Of a DNA stretch of 6,008 nt, positions 1 through 6,008 are shown one piece after another. The notes below the pieces were generated by a model. That model had not been told where the DNA came from. It searched no databases and saw only the letters and a list, made by a program, of their open reading frames with translations. Source of the stretch: Alphaproteobacteria bacterium (GTDB lineage Bacteria > Pseudomonadota > Alphaproteobacteria > Rhizobiales > Aestuariivirgaceae); contig JAPLOT010000042.1 of assembly GCA_026400595.1 (NCBI GenBank), positions 1 to 6,008 on the forward strand. The letters run 5' to 3'. The translations under genes and the position numbers were made by a program. The first letter of the stretch is position 1. Each line of letters opens with the position of its first letter.

Positions 1-264
1 GCCGTGCTGAAGGATGCCAAGAACGTCGAGAACGCCAAACTGTTCCAGAACTTCATCATGGAGCCCGAGAATGCGGCCCTGATCTCGTCCTTCGCCCGCT
101 ACGCCAATGGCATCAAGGGATCTGAGCCCTTCATGCCGGCCGACATGAAGGACGCCCCGGAAATCGTCATTCCGGAGGAGTTCAAGGCCGCTGGTACCTT
201 CAACATCTGCCCGCCGGAAGCCAATGAGATCTACACCAAGATCTGGACCGAGCTTCTGAAGTAA
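1..264 (+). CDS. Polyamine-type ABC transporter substrate-binding protein, C-terminal fragment
   Basis: Only the last 87 codons are present; the reading frame is open from base 1 and ends at TAA 262-264, so the start lies off the left edge. The fragment reads like the C-terminal lobe of PotD/PotF-family periplasmic binding proteins. It has a lysine-asparagine-rich segment (KDAKNVENAKLF) leading into a 'MEPENAALIS' helix, then a 'YANG' turn and a 'PPEANEIYTKIWTELLK' final helix, the usual ending in this family. Such proteins capture spermidine, putrescine or related cationic or amide solutes in the periplasm and deliver them to an ABC permease; they are normally about 340-370 residues. The permease and ATPase genes are presumably upstream, outside the window. 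The GTG at base 4 is an internal valine codon and not a start. Family assignment is fairly firm; the ligand is unknown because most of the binding cleft is missing. Confidence 0.78.
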   Translation, partial: AVLKDAKNVENAKLFQNFIMEPENAALISSFARYANGIKGSEPFMPADMKDAPEIVIPEEFKAAGTFNICPPEANEIYTKIWTELLK

Positions 265-275
265 CACGGCATCCC

Positions 276-304
276 GGCCCCGGCAGCCAACTGCCGGGGC
301 CTTT
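276..304 (+). terminator. Rho-independent terminator after the binding-protein gene
   Basis: A perfect 11-bp GC-rich inverted repeat (arms 276-286 and 291-301) encloses the four-base loop CCAA and is followed by a short T tract at 302-304. It begins 11 bases after the TAA of the binding-protein gene and ends before the ribosome binding site of the next gene. Stem quality is excellent but the T tract is short, so termination may be partial and allow read-through into the hydrolase genes. Confidence 0.8.
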
Positions 305-310
305 CGATTC

Positions 311-315
311 AAGGA
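311..315 (+). promoter_or_regulatory. Ribosome binding site of the serine hydrolase gene
   Basis: AAGGA lies five bases before the ATG at 321. It supports that start and is the only clear Shine-Dalgarno in the intergenic gap. Confidence 0.65.
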
Positions 316-320
316 ACTTC

Positions 321-1520
321 ATGTCATCCTATCGCAATTCCGAACAGCCCCTGCCGATCATGCGGGGGGCGCCGCCCGCGCTCGTTCCGCCGAAGATGGA
401 TTGGGACCGCCCGCCCTGGAACCGCTGGACCTTCCAGAACATCCGTCAGGTGCTGCCCACTGCTGAAGTCTGGCGCGGCAACGGACCGGTGCGCGCGCTG
501 CCGCGGGCCGAAAGGGATCTCGACGGGCTTGCCGTCTCCGCTGTAGGCGGCGCGGAAACCACGCTGGCCGGACTGCTGGATGAGACGTATACGGACGGTT
601 TTCTCGTTCTCAAGGACGGCGCCATTGCCTATGAGCGCTACTTCAATGCCATGGACTGGCGCAGCCTGCATCTGTCGCAGTCGGTCGGAAAGTCCTTCAC
701 CGCCGGAATTGCCGGCATCCTGGCGGACCGCGGCGTGATCGACGTCAATGCGCTGGTCACCGACTATCTGCCGGAACTGAGCGACACGGCCTATCGTGGT
801 GCACGGCTGCAGCATGTGCTCGACATGACGAGCGGTGTGCATTTCGACGAGACCTATACCGATCCCTATTCCGATGTCGGCCAGATGGATGTGGCCTCGG
901 GATGGAAGCCGGTTCCGCCCGATGCGCGGTCGAGCTTCCGCTGGCCGCATCATGTCTTCGAACAGATCCTTGGTCTCGGCAAGGTCGACCGTCCGCATGG
1001 CGAGTATTTCTCCTACCGCTCGATCGAGACCGACGTGCTGGCCTTCTGCCTCGAGCGCGCTTCGGGCCGCCGCCTTCCGCAACTGCTGTCGGAAGAGATC
1101 TGGCAGCCGGCCGGGATGGAAGAGAGCGCCTGCTGGACCGTCGATCCTGCGGGCTATGCACTGGCCAGCGGCGGGTTGAACGCCAGCCTGCGGGACTACG
1201 GTCGCTTCGGGCAACTCTACCTCGAAGGCGGCCTCGTGCCGCCAGGCTGGATCGAGGCCACTCGCAATGGAAACCATGCCATCTTCGGCGAACCCTATAC
1301 CGCGTCGCTGCCGGAAGGCGCCTACAGAAACCAGTGGTGGATCGAGGACCCGCGCTCGCGCGCCATCATGGCGCGCGGTGTCTTCGGCCAGCTCATCTAC
1401 GTGAACTGGGACCACAACATGGTGGTGGTGAAGCTGTCGAGCTGGCCCGACTTCCTGAATACCCAGTTCAACATCGTCACCCTTGCTGCCATTCACAAGA
1501 TTGCCGGAGCTCTCGCATGA
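321..1520 (+). CDS. Serine hydrolase, beta-lactamase family (6-aminohexanoate-dimer-hydrolase-like)
   Basis: A 399-residue protein of the class C beta-lactamase/penicillin-binding-protein-like superfamily. The SxxK nucleophile motif is S121-V-G-K124, inside 'LHLSQSVGKSF', a typical context for this family. The second motif appears as Y232-R-S234 within 'EYFSYRSIETDVL', in place of the more usual Y-x-N. A glycine-rich 'GVFGQ' (353-357) near the end sits where the third active-site strand (KTG or HxG equivalent) is expected. This wording is typical of proteins annotated as 6-aminohexanoate-dimer hydrolases (NylB-like), which cleave short amides or esters, but many family members are esterases or amidases of unknown substrate. 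The N-terminus is polar with no signal peptide, so a cytoplasmic location is inferred. The ATG at 321 is backed by AAGGA. Its TGA overlaps the ATG of the amidase gene by four bases, which implies translational coupling. Superfamily is firm; substrate is open. Confidence 0.85.
   Translation: MSSYRNSEQPLPIMRGAPPALVPPKMDWDRPPWNRWTFQNIRQVLPTAEVWRGNGPVRALPRAERDLDGLAVSAVGGAETTLAGLLDETYTDGFLVLKDGAIAYERYFNAMDWRSLHLSQSVGKSFTAGIAGILADRGVIDVNALVTDYLPELSDTAYRGARLQHVLDMTSGVHFDETYTDPYSDVGQMDVASGWKPVPPDARSSFRWPHHVFEQILGLGKVDRPHGEYFSYRSIETDVLAFCLERASGRRLPQLLSEEIWQPAGMEESACWTVDPAGYALASGGLNASLRDYGRFGQLYLEGGLVPPGWIEATRNGNHAIFGEPYTASLPEGAYRNQWWIEDPRSRAIMARGVFGQLIYVNWDHNMVVVKLSSWPDFLNTQFNIVTLAAIHKIAGALA
1357..1377. 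repeat. 21-base near-perfect palindrome inside the serine hydrolase gene
   Basis: Ten-base arms (1357-1366 and 1368-1377, CGCGCGCCAT/ATGGCGCGCG) flank a single central C. It lies in the codons for 'SRAIMARG' of the serine hydrolase. The structure is certain. A function is not: GC-rich coding sequence with repeated CGC codons can produce such a palindrome by chance. Confidence 0.5.
1506..1509 (+). promoter_or_regulatory. Ribosome binding site of the amidase gene, inside the preceding gene
   Basis: GGAG sits seven bases before the ATG at 1517, within the last codons of the serine hydrolase gene. It fixes the amidase start at the ATGA overlap, although the same frame stays open far upstream inside the serine hydrolase gene. 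Confidence 0.55.
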
Positions 1521-2947
1521 CCGACGCCGACCTCTGCTACCTGCCCGCCACCGAAGCGCTGCGCCTGTTCAAGGCGAAGAAGCTGTCACCGGTCGAGCTC
1601 ATGGCCGCCACCATCCGCCAGGCCGAGGCGACGAAGAAGAAGATCAACTGCCTGACCTACACGCATTTCGACGAAGCCATGGACCTGGCGAAGAAGGCAG
1701 AAGCCAAATATGCGAAGGGCGCAAGGACCGGCGCGCTGGAAGGCCTTCCCATCGGCATCAAGGACGAAAGCTACATCAAGGGAAAGCCGACGTCGCAAGG
1801 GTCACTCATCCTGAAGGACTATATCGGCGAGCATACGTCGCCGATGAACGAGCGCATCATCAAGGCGGGCGGCATCGTCCATGCCCGCACGGCCACGCCG
1901 GAGTTTTCCTGTGCCGGCTATACGTGGTCGCGGCTGTGGGGCGTGACCCGCAATCCCTGGAACCCGAAGTTCACGCCCGGCGGATCATCCGGCGGCACGG
2001 CGGCCTCGCTGGCCAGCGGCACATCTTCCATCGCGACAGGGTCGGATATCGGCGGCTCCATCCGCATCCCCGCTTCGACCTGCGGTCTCGTGGGCTACAA
2101 GCCGCCCTATGGCCGCAATCCCGATGACCCGCCCTTCAATCTGGACTTCTATTGTCACACCGGTCCGCTGGCCCGGAATGTCGCGGATGCGATCATCCTG
2201 CAGAACGTGATGTCGGGACCGAGCCCCCTCGACATCTCGACATTGCGCCCGAAGCTGACGCTGCCCACCAGCTACAAGCCGATCAAGGGATGGAAGATCG
2301 CCTTCTCCATGGACCTCGGCTTCTTCAACGTCGACCGCGAGGTGCAGAAGAACACGCTCGCGGCACTCGATGTCTTCCGCTCGCTCGGTGCGGAGGTGGA
2401 AGAGGTCGATCTCGGCTGGACTTCCGAGGTGATGGATGCCGGCATGACCTATCTCAACCATCTCTTCGGCGCTTCGCTGTCGCGCCTGCTGAAGAAGCAC
2501 GGCAAGGACATGACGAGCTACGCGCGGCACTTCGCCAGGCTCGGCCAGAAGTCGAAGGCGGCCGATTTCGTGGGAACGCTGGATGTGGCCAACAGGATGT
2601 ATGCGACCCTGGGACCCACGCTCGAGAAATACAACGTCCTCGTCTGTCCGACGACGGCGCTGCCGGCCGTGCCTGCCGATTTCGACCAGTCAAAGGACAA
2701 GATCAGGATCAATGGCAAGCCCGTGTCCAATGTGTCGCTTGGCTGGGTCATGACCACGCCCTTCAACACGATGAGCCGATGCCCGGTCGTCTCGATGCCG
2801 TCGGGACGGGCAAAGAACGGCATTCCCACCGGCATCCAGATCGTTGGCCGCACCTATTGCGACGCCGATGTGTTCCGCGCAGCGCTCGCCTACGAGACCG
2901 CGCAAGGCCCATGGTTCGCCGACGCGGCGCATCGTCCGACGCTGTGA
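1517..2947 (+). CDS. Amidase-signature family amidase
   Basis: A 476-residue member of the amidase signature (AS) family, which hydrolyses carboxamides to carboxylate plus amine or ammonia. The whole Lys-cisSer-Ser triad is visible: K82 in 'PIGIKDES', cis-Ser S157 in the 'PGGSSGG' loop, and nucleophile S181 in 'GSDIGGSIRIPAS'. The spacings K82-S157 (75) and S157-S181 (24) match those known for fatty acid amide hydrolase (K142, S217, S241). The late motif 'GIPTGIQIVGR' is the usual C-terminal signature. Length is normal. The family includes GatA, FAAH, NylA and many catabolic amidases; no GatB or GatC is nearby, so a tRNA-amidotransferase role is unlikely. The ATG overlaps the TGA of the upstream hydrolase (ATGA, 1517-1520), and its own TGA shares base 2947 with the ATG of the next gene. 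It is the middle gene of a coupled three-hydrolase operon. No signal peptide is seen, so it should be cytoplasmic. Exact substrate unknown. Confidence 0.92.
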   Translation: MTDADLCYLPATEALRLFKAKKLSPVELMAATIRQAEATKKKINCLTYTHFDEAMDLAKKAEAKYAKGARTGALEGLPIGIKDESYIKGKPTSQGSLILKDYIGEHTSPMNERIIKAGGIVHARTATPEFSCAGYTWSRLWGVTRNPWNPKFTPGGSSGGTAASLASGTSSIATGSDIGGSIRIPASTCGLVGYKPPYGRNPDDPPFNLDFYCHTGPLARNVADAIILQNVMSGPSPLDISTLRPKLTLPTSYKPIKGWKIAFSMDLGFFNVDREVQKNTLAALDVFRSLGAEVEEVDLGWTSEVMDAGMTYLNHLFGASLSRLLKKHGKDMTSYARHFARLGQKSKAADFVGTLDVANRMYATLGPTLEKYNVLVCPTTALPAVPADFDQSKDKIRINGKPVSNVSLGWVMTTPFNTMSRCPVVSMPSGRAKNGIPTGIQIVGRTYCDADVFRAALAYETAQGPWFADAAHRPTL

Positions 2948-3588
2948 TGCTGGAACAGGTCATCGCGCGACATGATCTGCGGCGCGGCGGCGCAGCGCCC
3001 GGACGCAGCAAGGGTGCCGTGCTGCTGATCCATGGCCGGGGCGCGACAGCGGAGAGCATTCTTCCCCTGGGCGAGGTGCTGGCCTTTCCGGACCTCACCT
3101 ATCTGGCGCCGCAGGCGGAGGGCTACACGTGGTACCCGCAGAGCTTCATGGCGCCGACGGCAGCCAACGAGCCTTTCCTGTCGCAGTCGCTCCGGCGCAT
3201 TGCGGAGATCATCGCGGATATCGTCGCGTCCGGCACGATACCGGAGCGGCTCGCCGTCATCGGCTTCTCGCAGGGTGCCTGCCTTGCCGCCGAGACGGTG
3301 CTGCGCAATCCGCGGCCCTATGGGTTCATTGGCATTCTGAGCGGTGGCGCCATCGGTCCGCCCGGAACGCCGCGCGACTATGTGGGGTCGCTCTCCGGGG
3401 CCCGCGTGTTTCTGGGCTGTTCGGACCATGATCCCCATATTCCGCTGGCTCGCGTCAATGAGAGCACGGCGGTTTTCGGCCGCATGGGCGCGCAGGTTAC
3501 AGAGCGTATCTATCCGGGCACCTCGCATGGCATCAATGACGACGAGATCACAAATCTGAGAGCTGGCCTCGCAACCCTCGCCACTTGA
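2947..3588 (+). CDS. Alpha/beta-hydrolase, phospholipase/carboxylesterase type
   Basis: A 213-residue single-domain alpha/beta-hydrolase of the Abhydrolase_2 type (phospholipase/carboxylesterase, YpfH/MhqD-like). After a short N-terminal strand come the oxyanion-hole segment 'LLIHGRGA' (26-33) and the nucleophile elbow G106-F-S108-Q-G110. The probable acid is D162 in 'GCSDHDPHIPL', and the catalytic histidine is H194 in 'PGTSHGI'. These are all in the expected order and complete, so the enzyme should be active on carboxylic esters; the natural substrate is not evident. The ATG shares its A with the TGA of the amidase gene. A GTG at 2944 is directly in front in the same frame and could also be used. 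No Shine-Dalgarno is obvious upstream, which suggests translation by reinitiation from the amidase gene. No signal peptide. It closes the coupled hydrolase operon; its TGA is at 3586-3588. Confidence 0.88.
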   Translation: MLEQVIARHDLRRGGAAPGRSKGAVLLIHGRGATAESILPLGEVLAFPDLTYLAPQAEGYTWYPQSFMAPTAANEPFLSQSLRRIAEIIADIVASGTIPERLAVIGFSQGACLAAETVLRNPRPYGFIGILSGGAIGPPGTPRDYVGSLSGARVFLGCSDHDPHIPLARVNESTAVFGRMGAQVTERIYPGTSHGINDDEITNLRAGLATLAT

Positions 3589-3647
3589 CGTCCATGCGCG
3601 TGCCTGCCGCGTATAGGAGTTGGCTGTTCTCTTCAAGCGGGTGTCTC

Positions 3648-4760
3648 ATGATTGATCGCCGTGCCCTTCTGGCAAGCCTGTTCGCGGTATCGCTGCCTCC
3701 TTCCCTGTGGGCGGGTGACTTCCCCGAACCCATGCTCGAAGCCGTGGCCGACGGTCTTGACCGACCGTGGTCCTTCGCCTTTCTGCCTGAAGGAACCGTT
3801 CTCGTCACCGAGAAGGGGGGCGCGCTCCGCACCATCGGTGGTGACCGAAAACTTTCGGAGCCGATTGCAGGCCTGCCGGACGTCGATGCCGATGGCCAGG
3901 GCGGGCTTCTCGACATCGCACTCCATCCCGATTTCGAGCAGACCCGGCTGGTCTTCCTCTCTTTCACGGAGCCGCGTGAGGATGGGATGAATGCGACCAG
4001 CGTCATGCGCGGCAGGTTGTCGGAGGATCTTCGGAGCATCACGGACGTCAAGGTCATCTTCCGCCAGCAGCCGGCGGCCACGGGCGGCCATCACTTCGGT
4101 TCGCGCCTCGCTTTCGACCGCACGGGCGCCCTCTTCGTCACCACGGGCGACCGCAACAGCCTGCGCGGCCTGGTCCAGGAACCGGACAATCACATCGGCA
4201 AGATCATCCGCATCACTGAGGATGGCGGCATTCCGCCCGATAACCCCAGTCGTGAGGGATGGCTGCCCGAAATCTGGTCCATCGGCCACCGCAACCTGCA
4301 AGGCGCGGCGATCCATCCCGAGACGGGCCGGCTCTGGACCACCGAACATGGGGCCAAGGGCGGCGACGAGCTGAACCATCCCGAGGCGGGCAAGAATTAT
4401 GGCTGGCCCGAAGTTACATACGGGCGCGAGTATTCGGGCAAGACGATCGGCGCCGGGCTGACTGAGAAGGATGGGATCGAGCAGCCCGTTCACTATTGGG
4501 ATCCGTCGATCGCGCCGTCCGGCATGGTGTTCTACACCGGCAACAGGTACCCGGAGTGGAAGGGCAGCCTCTTTGTCGGCTCGCTGGTGCAGAAGCATCT
4601 CCGGCGCATTGTGCTTGAGGGCGGCAAGGTGGTGAAGGAGGAGCGCCTGTACGACGGAAGGGCCCGGATTCGCGACGTGCGGCAGGGACCTGATGGCTAC
4701 CTTTACCTGCTGACCGATGAGCGCGCTCCGATGGGGCGGGTGATGCGCGTAACGCCTTGA
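3648..4760 (+). CDS. PQQ-dependent aldose sugar dehydrogenase (glucose/sorbosone dehydrogenase family)
   Basis: A 370-residue soluble quinoprotein of the glucose/sorbosone dehydrogenase family (YliI/Asd-like), a six-bladed beta-propeller that oxidises aldoses to lactones in the periplasm with PQQ. Matches to the known sGDH active site are Q84 in 'DGQGGLLD', H149 in 'HHFGSRL', D168 in 'TTGDR', R215-N216 in 'GHRNLQG' and R340/R342 in 'RIRDVRQGPDG'. The H149-D168 and R340-R342 spacings equal those of sGDH H144-D163 and R406-R408. The N-terminus from this ATG is a signal peptide: 'IDRR', a hydrophobic run (about 6-21), then a probable cut after 'LWA' (residue 22). The twin arginines R4-R5 make Tat export possible, with Sec the alternative. 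The start is not certain: the frame is open back to a TTG at 3585, and AGGAG at 3615-3619 lies 28 bases before this ATG. It follows the esterase gene by 59 bases on the same strand. The family is firm; the exact sugar is unknown. Confidence 0.9.
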   Translation: MIDRRALLASLFAVSLPPSLWAGDFPEPMLEAVADGLDRPWSFAFLPEGTVLVTEKGGALRTIGGDRKLSEPIAGLPDVDADGQGGLLDIALHPDFEQTRLVFLSFTEPREDGMNATSVMRGRLSEDLRSITDVKVIFRQQPAATGGHHFGSRLAFDRTGALFVTTGDRNSLRGLVQEPDNHIGKIIRITEDGGIPPDNPSREGWLPEIWSIGHRNLQGAAIHPETGRLWTTEHGAKGGDELNHPEAGKNYGWPEVTYGREYSGKTIGAGLTEKDGIEQPVHYWDPSIAPSGMVFYTGNRYPEWKGSLFVGSLVQKHLRRIVLEGGKVVKEERLYDGRARIRDVRQGPDGYLYLLTDERAPMGRVMRVTP

Positions 4761-4861
4761 TGTTTCCTCGTTCTGATGTGCCTCGGCAGCGTGCGGCAGG
4801 TCGTGTCGTGAAATTCATCCATTCTTCTCTCTCCCATGCGATGCGTGGAAAGGGTGAAGTT
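4761..4861. other. Intergenic gap between convergent genes
   Basis: This 101-base stretch separates the stops of the sugar dehydrogenase gene (+) and hutU (-). No strong stem-loop with a T tract was found for either direction. The only inverted repeats are weak: 4808-4813 against 4860-4865 (GTGAAA/TTTCAC), with 46 bases between the arms and the right arm overlapping the hutU stop, and a six-pair arm with one G-T wobble around 4834-4848. No open reading frame of note lies wholly within it. Confidence 0.6.
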
Positions 4862-6008
4862 TCACATGGTAATGCCGGGCAGCTTCAGGCCCTGCGCTTT
4901 CGCGCAGTCGACCGCGATGTCGTAGCCGGCATCGGCATGGCGCATGACGCCGGTGCCGGGATCGTTCCAAAGGACGCGTTCGAGACGGCGCGCAGCATCG
5001 TCGGTGCCGTCTGCGACCACTACCATGCCGGCATGCTGAGAATAGCCGATGCCGACACCGCCGCCGTGATGCAGCGAGACCCAGGTGGCGCCGCTCGCCG
5101 TGTTGAGAAGCGCATTGAGCAGCGGCCAGTCGGAGACCGCGTCCGAGCCGTCCAGCATGGACTCGGTCTCGCGGTTGGGCGAGGCGACCGAGCCTGAGTC
5201 GAGGTGATCGCGGCCGATGACGATGGGGGCCTCCACCTCGCCCTTGCGCACCATCTCGTTGAAGGCCAGACCCAGGCGATGGCGCTGGCCGAGGCCTACC
5301 CAGCAGATGCGAGCCGGCAGGCCCTGGAAGGCGATGCGCTCGCGCGCCATGTCGAGCCAGTTGTGCAGATGCGTGTCGTCGGGGATCAGTTCCTTCACGC
5401 GCTGGTCGGTCTTGTAGATGTCCTCGGGGTTTCCGGAGAGGGCGGCCCATCGGAAAGGGCCGATGCCGCGGCAGAAGAGCGGCCGGATATAGGCTGGCAC
5501 GAAGCCCGGGAACTCGAAGGCGTTCTTCAGTCCCATCTCCAGCGCCATCTGGCGGATGTTGTTGCCGTAGTCGAGGGTGGGCACGCCCTGATGATAGAGA
5601 TCGAGCATGGCCTGCACATGGACCTTCATCGAGGCCATGGCCGCGGCCTTGACGGCCTGCGGATCGGAGACGCGCTTCTCCTCCCATTCGGCCAGGGTCC
5701 AGCCGGCGGGAAGATAGCCGTTCACCGGATCATGGGCCGAGGTCTGGTCGGTGAGCGCATCGGGCCGAATGCCGCGCTTCACGATCTCGGGCAGGAGTTC
5801 GGCAGCATTGCCGAGAAGACCCACGCTGACCGGCTTGCCTGCCTTGTGGGAGCGGTCGACGATCTCAAGGGCCTCGTCAATGGTCCTGGCCTGGGTGTCG
5901 AGGTAACGCGTGCGGATGCGGAAGTCGATGCGGCTGGGCTGGCATTCGATGGCGATCATCGAGGCGCCGGCCATGGTGGCGGCCAGCGGCTGGGCGCCGC
6001 CCATGCCG
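4862..6008 (-). CDS. hutU: Urocanate hydratase (urocanase), C-terminal part
   Basis: Runs leftward from beyond the right edge and stops at TGA (complement of 4862-4864). The visible 381 codons begin in the dinucleotide-binding segment 'GMGGAQPLAA' and end '...LPGITM'. Urocanase converts urocanate to 4-imidazolone-5-propionate, the second step of histidine degradation, using NAD+ as an electrophile in the cytoplasm. Conserved stretches include 'DQTSAHDP', 'YGNNIRQMA', 'FPGFVPAYIRPLFC', 'ARICWVGLGQR' and 'HHGGGVGIGYSQHAG'. The cysteine in 'ARICWVGLG' corresponds to the active-site Cys410 of the Pseudomonas enzyme. That alignment puts about 176 residues outside the window, consistent with a normal full length of about 555. 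No frameshift or missing motif was seen. It converges on the sugar dehydrogenase gene and is probably part of a hut operon lying to the right (hutH, hutI, hutG or hutC would be expected there). Confidence 0.96.
   Translation of the reverse strand, partial: GMGGAQPLAATMAGASMIAIECQPSRIDFRIRTRYLDTQARTIDEALEIVDRSHKAGKPVSVGLLGNAAELLPEIVKRGIRPDALTDQTSAHDPVNGYLPAGWTLAEWEEKRVSDPQAVKAAAMASMKVHVQAMLDLYHQGVPTLDYGNNIRQMALEMGLKNAFEFPGFVPAYIRPLFCRGIGPFRWAALSGNPEDIYKTDQRVKELIPDDTHLHNWLDMARERIAFQGLPARICWVGLGQRHRLGLAFNEMVRKGEVEAPIVIGRDHLDSGSVASPNRETESMLDGSDAVSDWPLLNALLNTASGATWVSLHHGGGVGIGYSQHAGMVVVADGTDDAARRLERVLWNDPGTGVMRHADAGYDIAVDCAKAQGLKLPGITM

Noticed and set aside
324..1496. A 390-codon open frame on the - strand opposite the serine hydrolase gene
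   Set aside because: It mirrors the GC-rich codon pattern of the real gene, its product shows no recognisable domain, and the + strand gene has full catalytic motifs and a ribosome binding site.
902..1516. Upstream extension of the amidase frame by 205 codons, which could suggest a fusion protein
   Set aside because: The extension lies wholly inside the serine hydrolase gene in another frame, has arginine-rich low-quality sequence with no domain, and the ATG at 1517 has its own GGAG and the usual ATGA overlap.
2152..2946. Upstream extension of the esterase frame into the amidase gene
   Set aside because: The amidase frame is conserved through this region up to its C-terminal signature; the alternative frame has no recognisable content.
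3585..3617. Possible promoter with TTGACG (3585-3590) and TATAGG (3612-3617) before the sugar dehydrogenase gene
   Set aside because: The spacer would be 21 bases, too long for a normal housekeeping promoter, and no good -10 element occurs at 17-18 bases. It is not counted as a feature.
4906..4921. Hairpin with CTGCGC/GCGCAG arms near the end of hutU
   Set aside because: It is only six base pairs, lies inside conserved coding sequence upstream of the hutU stop and has no T tract, so it is unlikely to be a terminator.
4815..5687. A 290-codon open frame on the - strand in another frame from hutU
   Set aside because: It overlaps conserved urocanase sequence and is an arginine-rich shadow frame without any domain.

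Overview
The window looks like chromosomal DNA from a high-GC alphaproteobacterium, most likely of the Rhizobiales (Mesorhizobium/Aminobacter/Nitratireductor-like). That placement rests on the GC-rich third codon positions, the style of the proteins and the gene mix (a polyamine-type ABC binding protein, stacked catabolic hydrolases, a PQQ sugar dehydrogenase and hutU). It is an inference, since no rRNA or marker gene is present. No mobile element, CRISPR array, tRNA or phage gene was seen.

Layout: (i) 1-264, the C-terminal end of a polyamine-type periplasmic binding protein, followed at once by a strong GC-rich stem-loop (276-304). (ii) 321-3588, three + strand hydrolase genes with overlapping stops and starts: a SxxK serine hydrolase of the beta-lactamase/6-aminohexanoate-dimer-hydrolase type, an amidase-signature enzyme, and a small alpha/beta-hydrolase of the phospholipase/carboxylesterase type. 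(iii) 3648-4760, an exported PQQ-dependent aldose (glucose/sorbosone-type) dehydrogenase. (iv) 4761-4861, a short gap between convergent genes with no clear terminator. (v) 4862-6008, on the - strand, the C-terminal two-thirds of urocanate hydratase (hutU), running off the right edge.

How the genes may work together: the three hydrolases are almost certainly co-translated and lie directly behind an ABC importer component. The simplest reading is a scavenging cassette that imports an amide- or ester-containing, perhaps polyamine-like, compound and cleaves it in the cytoplasm. The substrate cannot be read from the sequence. A SxxK hydrolase beside an amidase recalls the NylB/NylA enzyme pair, but that is a family-level resemblance only. 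The sugar dehydrogenase has its own 59-nt upstream gap and acts in the periplasm, so it may be only loosely tied to the cassette. hutU belongs to histidine degradation and is functionally separate. Most of the window is ordinary metabolism; the hydrolase cassette is the part most worth following up.
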